Below are positions 25,002 through 33,464 of a DNA stretch of 64,000 nt, piece by piece. How positions within the stretch are numbered: the stretch's first letter is position 1; every line of letters starts with the position of its first letter. This DNA is from Pseudonocardia sp. TRM90224 (lineage in GTDB: Bacteria > Actinomycetota > Actinomycetes > Mycobacteriales > Pseudonocardiaceae). The notes below the pieces were generated by a model. That model made no database searches and was not told where the DNA came from. It was given only the letters and a program-made list of their open reading frames with translations. The DNA lies in the NCBI RefSeq assembly GCF_021245725.1, contig NZ_JAJGSX010000037.1, positions 1 to 64,000 on the forward strand, in the 5' to 3' direction. Both the position numbers and the translations under genes were made by a program.

Positions 25002-25660
25002 CAGTCGCTCAGCTCCCGCAGCTCGTCCAGGTCGGTCCCGCCGAACACCTCACGCATGCGGCCGGTCAGGATCTGCAGCACCAGCACCACCAGCAACACG
25101 TCCAGGGCGACCCCCACCTCCACGACCAGCCCGATCCCGGCCGTGGTCAAGAACCCGACCGCGGTGATGCCGTTGTCCATCAACAAGAACCCGACCAGCT
25201 GCGACACCGCGCGCCGGCGGGTGACCAGCACGAAGAACCCGATCAGCACCACCGCGATCCCGATCGGGACCGCCTGCGTCGCGGACGAGGGCGCCAGCGC
25301 AGTGATCGGCTGCGACACCGCCAGCGCCAGCAACGTCAGCACGGCCGCGGCCAGCAGCGACGCCGCCACGTTGACCAACGGCCGGGTCTCGCGGCGCTCC
25401 TGCGGGCCGGACGCCAGCGCGTACCGCAGCAACCCGGGAAGCACCCCGGCGCGCAGCACCAGCACCCCGACGGCGAACACCGCCAGCTCCAGCGACCCCT
25501 GCACGGCGCCCAGCACGGCGATCAACGCTGCCAGCGCGATGCCCTGCACAGCGAACACCCGGATGATCACCACGAGTTCCCGGCGCCACAACACCAGCAC
25601 CGCGCTCAGCAGCAACGCGCCGGCACTGAGATTGAGGAGCTGGACATGCACCGCGCTCAT
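25001..25660 (-). CDS. hycP: HycP/HyfE-like membrane subunit
   Basis: 219 residues with six to seven membrane helices, beginning MSAVHVQLLNLSAGALLLS. It corresponds to HyfE and Rv0085 (hycP), which are of about the same length. The core is NuoK-like, with a conserved polar stretch SQLVGFLLMDNGITAVGFL and a charged tail MREVFGGTDLDELRELSD. It is part of the membrane arm. It lies 32 bases after hycD. Confidence 0.9.
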   Translation of the reverse strand: MSAVHVQLLNLSAGALLLSAVLVLWRRELVVIIRVFAVQGIALAALIAVLGAVQGSLELAVFAVGVLVLRAGVLPGLLRYALASGPQERRETRPLVNVAASLLAAAVLTLLALAVSQPITALAPSSATQAVPIGIAVVLIGFFVLVTRRRAVSQLVGFLLMDNGITAVGFLTTAGIGLVVEVGVALDVLLVVLVLQILTGRMREVFGGTDLDELRELSD

Positions 25661-25692
25661 CCTGTGCTCACCTCGAACTCACCCCGTGTCCG

Positions 25693-26640
25693 TCATGCCA
25701 GGACGTAGGACGAGGTCACGGCCAGCAGCGCGAGCAGGAACGACCCCGCCAACAGCTCCGGCACCCGAAAAAGCCGCACCTTCGCCAAGAACACCTCGAC
25801 CAGCGCCAGCACCGCCCCCAGCACCGCCACCTTGACCGCGAACGCGACGACCCCGCCCAGCAGGGCCAGCACGCCGACCTCGGTGGCGATACCCCAGGGC
25901 AGGAACAGGTTGGCCAATAGCCCCAAATACACCGACAGCCGCATCGCCGAGCCGAGCTCGATCAGGGCGAGGTCTGGTCCGGCGTACTCGAGCACCATCG
26001 CCTCGTGCACCATCGTCAGCTCCAGGTGGGTGGCTGGGTTGTCCACCGGCAACCGCCCGGTCTCAGCGACGATCACCACGATCAGGGCCACCGCGGCCAG
26101 CAGGCTTCCCGGGGCGATCGCCTGCGCCGGGTGCGCCAGGCTCGACCCGACGATCGCCGACAGGTTCGTGGATCCGACCGGCACCGACAACGCGAAGATC
26201 GCCACCAGCACGGTGGGTTCGACCAGCGCGAGGATCGTGGTTTCCCGGCTGGCGCCCATCCCGCCGAACGCGGTGCCGGTGTCGATCCCGGCCAGCGCCA
26301 GCACCACCGTGGCGTGGGCCAGCAACGCGACCACCACGAACAGGTCCGCGATCTGCGGTATCGCCGAATCGGTAGTGACGAACGGGGCGACGACCACGAC
26401 GACCAGCGTCATCGCCACCAACAGCACCGGGGCCGCCCGGAACATCTCGGTGGTGCCCCGCGGGGTGATGGCCTCCTTGCCCGCCAGTTTGCGCAGGTCA
26501 CGCCAGGGTTGCCCGACCCCCGCACCGCGCCGGCCCTCCATCCGTGCCCGGACTTGGCGCATCACCCCGAGCAGCAGCGGGGAACCCCCGACGATGACCG
26601 CGACCTGCAGCGTGCCGCCGAGTGTCCCGAGCAGGCTCAC
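25693..26640 (-). CDS. hycD: HycD/HyfC-like (NuoH) membrane subunit
   Basis: The GTG at 26640 overlaps the preceding stop as GTGA and gives 315 residues, the length of HycD/HyfC. Upstream residues in the longer open frame are arginine-glycine shadow sequence. NuoH-family features are clear: RQVRARMEGRRGAGVGQPWRD, GTAFGGMGASRE, AETGRLPVDNPATHLELTMV and HEAMVLEYAGPDLALIELG. In complex I this subunit anchors the peripheral arm and lines the quinone cavity. It matches Rv0084 closely in order and motifs. Confidence 0.93.
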   Translation of the reverse strand: MSLLGTLGGTLQVAVIVGGSPLLLGVMRQVRARMEGRRGAGVGQPWRDLRKLAGKEAITPRGTTEMFRAAPVLLVAMTLVVVVVAPFVTTDSAIPQIADLFVVVALLAHATVVLALAGIDTGTAFGGMGASRETTILALVEPTVLVAIFALSVPVGSTNLSAIVGSSLAHPAQAIAPGSLLAAVALIVVIVAETGRLPVDNPATHLELTMVHEAMVLEYAGPDLALIELGSAMRLSVYLGLLANLFLPWGIATEVGVLALLGGVVAFAVKVAVLGAVLALVEVFLAKVRLFRVPELLAGSFLLALLAVTSSYVLA

Positions 26641-28679
26641 CGCGTCACCACCAGCACGATCAGCAACGCGCACACCGTGTAGAAGCCGTAGCCCAGGTAG
26701 CGGTGCACGCTCCCGGTCGCCAATCCTCGACCGGCGCGTCCCCACGCCGCCGTCGCCGCGAGCACGGGTTGGTAGAGCCGCCGTTCCACCCGGTCGGGCA
26801 CCCGGCGCCGATACGCCACCGACGACACCAGGTAGGCCGACTCCTGATGATGCGTCACGTCGATGTCCTGCACCGGTTGCAACACGTTGTCGAACACCCG
26901 CCCCAGCGGTTCCGCGAACGACGTCGCGGTGTACTGCATCCGCTCCGACAACGGCCCCGCACCGCAGTCCCACAACCGGGCCGCGCGCCGGGCCCGACCC
27001 GCGACCAGCATCCGCGGCACCGCCACCACCACGACCGACCCGACAGCCAGCGCAACGACCAGCAACACCGGCGACAACACCCCGGTGACCCCGACCAACT
27101 CCGCGCTCAGCGCTCCGCTCACCGGCGCACCCGACCGCACGAGGGCCCCCGCGATCTGACCCAGTGTCGGCAACACCGCGGTCGGTGCGACGGCCACCCC
27201 GACACAGCCCAGCCCAGCCAGCGCCATCGCCGTGAGCATGCTCGGTGGGCTCTCATGAGCCTGCGCGGCGGCGGTGCTGCGCGCGCGAGCCAGGAACCCG
27301 ACCCCGAAGGCCTTGACGAAGGTGACCACGGCCAGCCCGGCGGTCAGTGCGATCGCCGCAACCATCATCGGCACCACGATCGAGGTGGCCACCCCCGGCG
27401 CGGGCAGTCCATGGATCAGCGCCTGCAGCAACACCCATTCGCTGACGAACGCCGTGCCCGGCGGCAGCGCCGACGCGGCCAGCGCGCCGAGCCCGAACGC
27501 CGCAGTGGTCACCGGCATCGCCGACCGCAGCCCACCCAGTTCGTCGAGGTCACGTGTGCCGGTGGCGTGCAGCACTGACCCCGCGGCCAGGAACAACAGG
27601 GTCTTGAACGCGGCGTGCCCGATGATGTGCAGCAGCGCGGCGGTCAGGGCCAGCGCGGCCAGCACCGGGCGCCCTGTCGAGGTGAACAGCCCACACGCAC
27701 CCACCCCGACCAGCACGATGCCCATGTTCTCGGTGGTGGAGTAGGCCAGCAGACGTTTGAGATCGGTGCTGACGACTGCCTGCAAGATGCCATAGATCGC
27801 CGACCCTGCGCCCAGCAGCAACACCAGCAGCCACCACCACAGGGCACCGCCGCCCATCAAGTCGATCCCAACCCGGACGATCCCGTAGATCCCCATGGTC
27901 ACCATCGCCGCCGACATCAACGCCGACACGTGGCTGGGGGCCTCCGGGTGCGCGCGCGGCAGCCACGCGTGCACGGGCACGATGCCGGCCTTCGAGCCGA
28001 ACCCGATCAGGCACAGCACGAACACCGGACCGGCCACCGCCGGGGACAGCGTGCCCGCCGCCGCCCGCACCGCGTCCCAAGAATCGTCGGCCGCGGGCGC
28101 TGCCAGCACCAGAAGCCCGATCAGGATCGCGACGAACCCCAGATGAGTCATCACCACATACCAGCGCCCCGCCGACGCCACCTCACCCCGGCGCCGATGC
28201 TCGGCCACGACCAGCAGCAACGACGTCACCGCCATCAGCTCCCACGCCGCCAACAGCGTCGACACGCTCCCGGCCGCCGGCACCAGCAGCAACGACACCA
28301 CGAACAGCGGCGTCGCGACTTGCACACCGCGACTGGCGAGACCGCCGCCACCACCACCGCGGCAATAGCCGATCCCGTAGATCGCCGCCGCCACGGCTAC
28401 CGCGCCGCTCACTGCCAGGAACACCCCACCGAAGGCGTCGACCGACAACAGAACGCCCGACAGTGGAAGTACCCCGGGCAGCTGCACCGACCAGGTCTGC
28501 CCGGTCATCGCCGCCACCCCGGCCACGGTCCCGGCCACCCCGACCGCCGCGGTCAGCACGCCGACCACGGCGGGACGCGCCGCCCGCGTGAGCAGCACCG
28601 CTGCCACCACAGCGACCATCCCGAGCACCGCCGCCGCACCCAAACCCACCGCGACCAGCTGTGTTGCAACCACGTTCAT
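26637..28679 (-). CDS. HyfB-like membrane subunit (NuoL antiporter-type)
   Basis: The ATG at 28679 (MNVVATQLVAVG) overlaps the NuoB-like gene's stop as ATGA and gives 680 residues. There are about 16 membrane helices. The antiporter motif is HAWLPRAHPEAPSHVSALMSA, and the lysine of HIIGHAAFKTLLFLAAG follows. The C-terminal extension has FAEPLGRVFDNVLQPVQDID, typical of HyfB and of Rv0083. It is predicted to translocate protons or sodium. Confidence 0.92.
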   Translation of the reverse strand: MNVVATQLVAVGLGAAAVLGMVAVVAAVLLTRAARPAVVGVLTAAVGVAGTVAGVAAMTGQTWSVQLPGVLPLSGVLLSVDAFGGVFLAVSGAVAVAAAIYGIGYCRGGGGGGLASRGVQVATPLFVVSLLLVPAAGSVSTLLAAWELMAVTSLLLVVAEHRRRGEVASAGRWYVVMTHLGFVAILIGLLVLAAPAADDSWDAVRAAAGTLSPAVAGPVFVLCLIGFGSKAGIVPVHAWLPRAHPEAPSHVSALMSAAMVTMGIYGIVRVGIDLMGGGALWWWLLVLLLGAGSAIYGILQAVVSTDLKRLLAYSTTENMGIVLVGVGACGLFTSTGRPVLAALALTAALLHIIGHAAFKTLLFLAAGSVLHATGTRDLDELGGLRSAMPVTTAAFGLGALAASALPPGTAFVSEWVLLQALIHGLPAPGVATSIVVPMMVAAIALTAGLAVVTFVKAFGVGFLARARSTAAAQAHESPPSMLTAMALAGLGCVGVAVAPTAVLPTLGQIAGALVRSGAPVSGALSAELVGVTGVLSPVLLVVALAVGSVVVVAVPRMLVAGRARRAARLWDCGAGPLSERMQYTATSFAEPLGRVFDNVLQPVQDIDVTHHQESAYLVSSVAYRRRVPDRVERRLYQPVLAATAAWGRAGRGLATGSVHRYLGYGFYTVCALLIVLVVTR

Positions 28680-29164
28680 CGGCCGGTCAGCGTCCGCAAC
28701 GCCTCGACGATCGCCTCCGGGCGGGGCGGACACCCCGCCACCTCACCATCGACCGCGACCACATCAGCGACCGCACCGACAACGCCGTACGCGCCGGCGA
28801 ACACCCCGCAGTTGCGGGCACAATCACCAACGGCGATCACCACCCGCGGCAGCGGCACCGCATCGACCGTGCGCCGCAACGGCTCGGCCATGTTCCGCGT
28901 GACCACTCCGGTGACCAGCACCGCATCCGCATGCCGAGGCGAGGCGACCAGCCGAGCCCCGTACCGCTCGAGGTCATACACCGGCCCGAACGCCGACCCG
29001 ATCTCCACCTCGCACCCGTTGCACGACCCGGCATCAACATGGCGAACCTGCACCGAACCCCGCAACAGCGCCGCCCCGGCCGGCACCGCCGCCCCCGTGG
29101 AAGCAGGGGGCGGTGGCTCGGCAACCCGGCCGGTACGCCGGATCTTCCGCCACAGGCTCAGCAC
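28676..29164 (-). CDS. NuoB/HyfI-like iron-sulfur subunit (Rv0082-like)
   Basis: The GTG at 29164 gives 162 residues beginning VLSLWRKIRRTGRVAEP, which fits the length and start of Rv0082. The more distant ATG would overlap the regulator gene. The [4Fe-4S] ligands are in DAGSCNGCEVEI, GDCARNCGVFAG and AGCPPRPE. The body reads AFGPVYDLERYGARLVASPRH and VTRNMAEPLRRTVDA, almost as in the mycobacterial protein. It passes electrons between the HycE-like subunit and its partner. The donor is unknown, because no ferredoxin or formate dehydrogenase gene is present. Confidence 0.92.
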   Translation of the reverse strand: MLSLWRKIRRTGRVAEPPPPASTGAAVPAGAALLRGSVQVRHVDAGSCNGCEVEIGSAFGPVYDLERYGARLVASPRHADAVLVTGVVTRNMAEPLRRTVDAVPLPRVVIAVGDCARNCGVFAGAYGVVGAVADVVAVDGEVAGCPPRPEAIVEALRTLTGR

Positions 29165-29228
29165 AGGCCCAGCCCTGAAACGGAGTGCCCCGATGCGGAG
29201 CGCCGTGATGGGTTGGCGGCCGCCGCGC

Positions 29229-29591
29229 TCAGGACGTGCGCAGATCCTGCAGCAGCTCGACCTGCTCGGACAGCACACCTGTCAGAATTGCGCGGGCGAT
29301 GGCCATCAGCTCCGGTACCTGCGGACTGGTCACCGAATAGTGCACTGCGGACCCCTCCTTGCGGGTGGTCACCAACCCCGCCCGACGCAGCACCGCGAGC
29401 TGCTGAGACAAGCTCGCCGCCTCGACCTGAGTTGCGGCGAGCAGCTCGGACACCGCATGCTCGCGCACGCTGAGCAACTCCAGAACCCGGATCCGCACCG
29501 GATGCCCCAACGTCTTGAAGAACTCCGCTTTGAGTTGATACAGCGGTCGACTCATCCTCGCGCCACCGTGACCGCCGCGCCCACGCGCCAT
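29229..29591 (-). CDS. ArsR-family regulator (Rv0081-like)
   Basis: The ATG at 29591 follows GGAGAGAGGG and gives 120 residues. A second ATG at 29555 (MSRPLYQLKAEFF) matches the start of Mycobacterium tuberculosis Rv0081 and may be the real one. The winged helix reads FFKTLGHPVRIRVLELL, ATQVEAASLSQQLAVLRRAG, GLVTTRKEGSAVHYSV. No metal-binding cysteine pair (the ELCVCDL motif of ArsR/SmtB) is present, so it probably senses something other than metal. Rv0081 is a hypoxia-linked regulator that controls its own operon. This gene heads the hyc-like operon in the same order, so autoregulation is likely. Confidence 0.92.
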   Translation of the reverse strand: MARGRGGHGGARMSRPLYQLKAEFFKTLGHPVRIRVLELLSVREHAVSELLAATQVEAASLSQQLAVLRRAGLVTTRKEGSAVHYSVTSPQVPELMAIARAILTGVLSEQVELLQDLRTS

Positions 29592-30067
29592 GACGCCCTC
29601 TCTCCGGCGCGGTCGCCGCCCACCACTGCCTCCCCGTCCGCATATCGCCGCTCACTCGCCGGAACGCAGCCCCGGTCAAGATGCAGACCTGCCGAACTAT
29701 AGAAGTCACCAACGCTGCGAGTCGACCCGCACGATCAACGCCAGCACGCAGCGGCACTGGCCGCGGCCCCGCCGACGCTACTCCCGCGGCGCGGCGGCGC
29801 GGTCGAACCGCCAGCGTCGGAGCGAGCGAGAACCTACCAATCCGACGGTTGACACCGCCCAACCGGGCATCTCCGACGTTCCTGCAGCCCATCCAGGCGA
29901 CAACCTCCACAGCGAACCATCCAAGATGCAATTGCTAAAAAGTGCAACCCGTGAACCCTATTGCTGCCCGGTCAGCGGCGGGGAAAGGGGTATCCAGCTG
30001 CGGGATCAACGGCGCAGGCGCCGCGGTCGCCGATCACCAGGAGGCGCGGCACGCGCCGTCTCGCGGA
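29592..30067. other. 476-base control region of the hyc-like operon
   Basis: No gene is supported between the ArsR regulator and the gene ending at 30068, which is also on the minus strand. A palindrome TTGC-N8-GCAA lies at 29932-29947 within an A-rich patch, 340 bases before the regulator start. The promoter probably lies in this stretch. No unambiguous -35/-10 pair could be chosen by eye. Confidence 0.5.
29927..29947. promoter_or_regulatory. AT-rich palindrome TTGC-N8-GCAA, candidate operator
   Basis: TGCAATTGC runs directly into TAAAAAGTGCAA, the most AT-rich spot in the region. TTGC (29932-29935) and GCAA (29944-29947) form an inverted repeat. It loosely resembles the TTGCA-N6-TGCAA palindrome at 21713-21728, so the same regulator may bind both. 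The assignment is tentative. Confidence 0.35.
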
Positions 30068-30670
30068 TCAGGCGACGTACGCGGACGTGCCCACCAGCGC
30101 GTAGCTCTCCGTCCGCGGGAACGTCATGCCAAGCCGGTAGGCCTGCTCCCTGAACTCGCCGACGACCGCACCGACACCCTCGGCGTCGCTCTCCCCCGGC
30201 CACATCGTCAAGAGCACCCCGCTGCCGCTGCCCTGATCGTGCAGGATCTCAGCACCGCAGAACCCATGGCCACTGCGCAGCCGCGACAGCAGTTGATCGC
30301 GGAGCAGCGCCAGCCCGGCGGCAACCTTCGCCGCCTCAATCCAGAACCTGGTCAGCCGCACCGCCGCATCGGGTACTCCGGCCAGGGTGCCCTCATGCGC
30401 CTGCACCTCGAACGACTCGACAACCAGGTCCCCGCGAGCCGCAAGGACCGCGCCCTCGCGAGCGCGCGTCAACGAGGCCTCTGACGACTGGGCAAGGTCA
30501 TCCCAGTAGGACAAGGCGACGATCACACCGGCGGATCGGTCGACCAGTGTCGTCAGCCCTCGATTGCCCGGGGTCGCCTCGACAGCTGCGCGGTCCGATC
30601 CCTCCAAATACGCAAGGCCGTCCTCGACCCGGTCCGGCTCACCGAAAATGCTGTTGGCTCGTGCAAACAC
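30068..30670 (-). CDS. Hypothetical protein with two ABM-like (antibiotic biosynthesis monooxygenase fold) halves
   Basis: The GTG at 30670 is preceded by a perfect AAGGAGG, seven bases away, and gives 200 residues. The ATG 25 codons earlier has no such site. Each half has the dimeric alpha-beta barrel pattern: VFARANSIFGEPDRVEDGLAY...GLTTLVDRSAGVIVALSYWDD and, in the second half, GFCGAEILHDQGSGSGVLLTMWPG. Such proteins range from quinol monooxygenases to heme-binding or structural proteins. No catalytic residue can be named. The gene stands alone upstream of the hyc-like operon. Confidence 0.7.
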   Translation of the reverse strand: MFARANSIFGEPDRVEDGLAYLEGSDRAAVEATPGNRGLTTLVDRSAGVIVALSYWDDLAQSSEASLTRAREGAVLAARGDLVVESFEVQAHEGTLAGVPDAAVRLTRFWIEAAKVAAGLALLRDQLLSRLRSGHGFCGAEILHDQGSGSGVLLTMWPGESDAEGVGAVVGEFREQAYRLGMTFPRTESYALVGTSAYVA

Positions 30671-30955
30671 AGCCGCCTCCTTCTCGTCCCAAGGGATGGG
30701 ATCACTATGGACCTGCTGCCACTCGGTCCGTAGCAGGCACCGCAAGGCGACGGTGTGCTCTGCGCCACAGATTCGGCGAAGCGTCCTCCGGGCTCAGCAC
30801 GACGCGGCGGGGGTTCTCCGGCGCCAGCTCCGATCTCGCGAACCCGGCCGGACCGCTCGCCGCTGGCGGCCGCATGCATCAACCCGAGACCCCGCGCTCG
30901 TGCATGGTGCTCGTCCCCGAAGAGTCGCTGGTCAAGAATGCAGAGGGGAGGACCA

Positions 30956-31232
30956 TTGGGGCGCCGGGAGGAGGCCGCAACGCTGAGTGAGCATGATCGC
31001 CGGATCCTGGAAGAGATGGAGGCCGCCGTCACGCGGGAGAGCCGAAGCTGGCGCGTGCGCTGCGTCGGGCTGGCCACCTGCATCGCAGGCCCTACGACTG
31101 TCCTGGTCGGGATTGTGTTGGGCACTCGCCGAGCACGGCACCTTCAGCCTCGGCATGCTCGCCGCCGCAGCGATGGCCCAGGCCGCCCGGGTCAGCCCGC
31201 GCCAGTGGCGAGCCCGGACATCGGGCAGGTAG
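30956..31232 (+). pseudogene. DUF3040-like small membrane protein, frameshifted
   Basis: A TTG behind GGGGAGG starts a frame with LSEHDRRILEEMEAAVTRES, the hallmark opening of DUF3040 proteins. The first membrane segment (LATCIAGPTTVLVGIVLG) is intact. At about 31120 the frame turns into arginine-rich sequence, while the +1 frame continues with LAEHGTFSLGMLAAAAMAQAARV, a plausible second helix, and stops at 31232. A one-base shift at GTTGGGCACTCG explains both. It could be a sequencing error. Confidence 0.55.
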
Positions 31233-31265
31233 CTCTGCTGGAGGATCCCGACGTTCTGAGCGGCG

Positions 31266-33464
31266 TCAGATCATTGCCTCGATGGTGATGGGCAGGGTGC
31301 GGACACGACGGCCGGTGGCGTGGAAGACGGCGTTGGCGATCGCGGGGGCGATTCCGATCTGGACGACCTCGCCGATTCCCTTGACCCCGATCGGGTCGGC
31401 ATGATCGTCGCGGCCGTCGAGGAAGATCGCTGTCAGGTTGGGTACGTCGGCGTTGACGGGCACGAGGTAGTCAGCGAGGTTGGGGTTGACGATCCGGCCG
31501 TCGCGGTGGTCGGTCACGGTGTGTTCGAGCAGCGCTGTGCCGATGCCCCCGACCATGCCGCCGATGGCCTGGCTCTCGGCCAGCCGTGGATTGATGATCC
31601 GGCCGGCGTCGTAGACGCCGAGCATGCGGCGGATCCTGATCAGCCCGAGGCGGTGGTCGACGCCCACCTCCACGAAGATCGCACCGTAGGCGTGCATCGA
31701 TCGAGTTTCCTCGGCCGGCGGCGTGTACAGTCCGGTCGCCTCCAGCCAGGCGCGGCCGTTGCGGGTGAGAAGTGCCTGGTAGCTGTCGTTGCGACGCGGG
31801 TCGCGCGCGAGGTGGAGCCTTCCACCGGTCGCCACGACGTCGGTGGGGTCGGCGCCGTGCAGCGGAGAGCAGGGGTCGCCGACCGCCAGCTCGGCGGCTG
31901 ACCGCCGGACCCGGTGAGCGCCGTCGTGGACCGCGGAGCCGACGCTGGCCATGGTTGTCGAGGCGCCGTGCGGCGGAGCCTGCGGCAGGTCGGAATCGCC
32001 GAGGTGAACGGTGACGTCGTGCATGTCGAGGCCGAGCTCGTCCGCGGCGACCTGGGTGAGGGCGGTGGCGGTTCCCGGTCCCATGTCGGTGGTGGCGGTC
32101 TGGATGACCGCTGTTCCGTCGGCACGGACACGCACCGCCGCGCGGGCGCCGGTGCGGGCGGTGTTGTACACCGCGGCGGCCACGCCGGTGCCGACGAGCT
32201 GGTCGCCGTCGCGGGTCGAGCCGGGCTCGGGATCGCGGTCGGCCCAGCCGAACACGCGCGCCCCGATGGTGAAGCACTCCTGCAGGCGCCGGGTGGAGAA
32301 GGGCAGGCCGGTTGCCGGGTCCGCGACCGGCTCGTTGCGTGCGCGCAGCTCGATCGGGTCGATGCCGATCTCGTGGGCCAGCTCGTCCAGCGCGGTCTCG
32401 AGGACGTGCACGGCGCTGACGTAGCCGGGACCGCGCATGTACGTCGGGGTGTTCACGTCGAGCGGGACGGTTCGGTAGACCTGGTGGACGGCGGGAGTGC
32501 GGTAGAGCATCTGTCCGGGCACCATCACCTCTTCGGTGAAGGTCTCGTAGCTGGAGGTCTCGGCACGGATGTCGTGGAGGGCGCCGATGAGGCGCCCGTC
32601 GCGGTGGGCACCCAGCCGCAGCCGGTACTCATACGCCGGCCGGTACCCGACGCCGAAGTAGAGCTGGCGGCGGGCCATCACCAGCTTCACGGCCCGGCCG
32701 GTCTCGCGGGCGGCGAGCGCGGCCACGGCCACGTGCGGCCAACAGCGCAGCGCGCTGCCGAAGGCGCCGCCGATGCAGGGCGACACGATGTGGACGTCGT
32801 CGGTGGACAGGCCGAAGACCGTGGCGAGCTCGCGCTGCGTGCCGTCGCCGACCCACTGGGTCTTGTCCCAGACGGTGAGGCGGCCGCGGTCCCAGCGGGC
32901 GATCGTGGCGTGCGGCTCCATCGGGTTGTGGTGGTTGCGGGCCAGCCCGTAGGTGAGGTCCAGGCGCACCGGCGCCGGGTCGAGGGCAGCCTCGGCGTCG
33001 CCGCGGACATAGGTGACGGGTTCGGCGCCGATCGCCGTGGACAGGTCGGTGGACGGCCGTTCAACGTGATAGGTGACCTCGACCAGGTGTGCCGCGTGCT
33101 GGGCGGCCTCCAACGACTCGGCGAGGACGACGGCGACCGGCTGCCCGAAGAAGTGCACCTGGTCGTCCTGGAAGACACGCAGGCGCCTGCCGGGTGGGTT
33201 GTACGAGCCGTCCGCGTTGTCCTCGTAGGGGAGCGTGGGCGCGTTGTGGTGACCGAGCACGCCGAGCACGCCCGGCTCCTCCTCGGCAGCCGCGGTGTCG
33301 ATCGATGAGATCCGACCGCGCCCGATGCTGCTGTCGACCAGCACCGCGAACACGACGTCGTCGATGGCGTGGTCGGCCGCGTAGGTCGCCCGGCCGGTGA
33401 CCTTGAGGCGGCCGTCGACCCGCTCGTGCGGGCGACCGACGGCGACCTCGGGCTGCGTGCTCAT
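31266..33464 (-). CDS. paoC: Molybdopterin-binding subunit of a PaoABC-type aldehyde oxidoreductase
   Basis: 732 residues, the same length as Escherichia coli PaoC. The start reads VGRPHERVDGRLKVTGRATY. Further motifs are ARNHHNPMEPHATIARWD, GGAFGSALRCWPHVAVAALA, and near the C terminus DPIGVKGIGEVVQIGIAPAI, whose Glu is the catalytic base in xanthine oxidase-family enzymes. The cofactor is probably molybdopterin cytosine dinucleotide, as in PaoC. The complex oxidises aldehydes to acids. The ATG lies inside the paoB stop (TGATG). No maturation gene (paoD/xdhC, mocA) follows; the operon ends here. Confidence 0.92.
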   Translation of the reverse strand: MSTQPEVAVGRPHERVDGRLKVTGRATYAADHAIDDVVFAVLVDSSIGRGRISSIDTAAAEEEPGVLGVLGHHNAPTLPYEDNADGSYNPPGRRLRVFQDDQVHFFGQPVAVVLAESLEAAQHAAHLVEVTYHVERPSTDLSTAIGAEPVTYVRGDAEAALDPAPVRLDLTYGLARNHHNPMEPHATIARWDRGRLTVWDKTQWVGDGTQRELATVFGLSTDDVHIVSPCIGGAFGSALRCWPHVAVAALAARETGRAVKLVMARRQLYFGVGYRPAYEYRLRLGAHRDGRLIGALHDIRAETSSYETFTEEVMVPGQMLYRTPAVHQVYRTVPLDVNTPTYMRGPGYVSAVHVLETALDELAHEIGIDPIELRARNEPVADPATGLPFSTRRLQECFTIGARVFGWADRDPEPGSTRDGDQLVGTGVAAAVYNTARTGARAAVRVRADGTAVIQTATTDMGPGTATALTQVAADELGLDMHDVTVHLGDSDLPQAPPHGASTTMASVGSAVHDGAHRVRRSAAELAVGDPCSPLHGADPTDVVATGGRLHLARDPRRNDSYQALLTRNGRAWLEATGLYTPPAEETRSMHAYGAIFVEVGVDHRLGLIRIRRMLGVYDAGRIINPRLAESQAIGGMVGGIGTALLEHTVTDHRDGRIVNPNLADYLVPVNADVPNLTAIFLDGRDDHADPIGVKGIGEVVQIGIAPAIANAVFHATGRRVRTLPITIEAMI

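Noticed and set aside
26641-26973. 426-residue version of HycD
   Set aside because: Residues before 26640 are a shadow of the HyfB-like gene. The GTGA overlap and the NuoH-family length support 315 residues.
28545-29165. Start of the NuoB-like gene at the far upstream ATG (29278)
   Set aside because: It would overlap the ArsR gene by 50 bases and begin with a cysteine/arginine-rich sequence unlike the family. The GTG at 29164 fits Rv0082.
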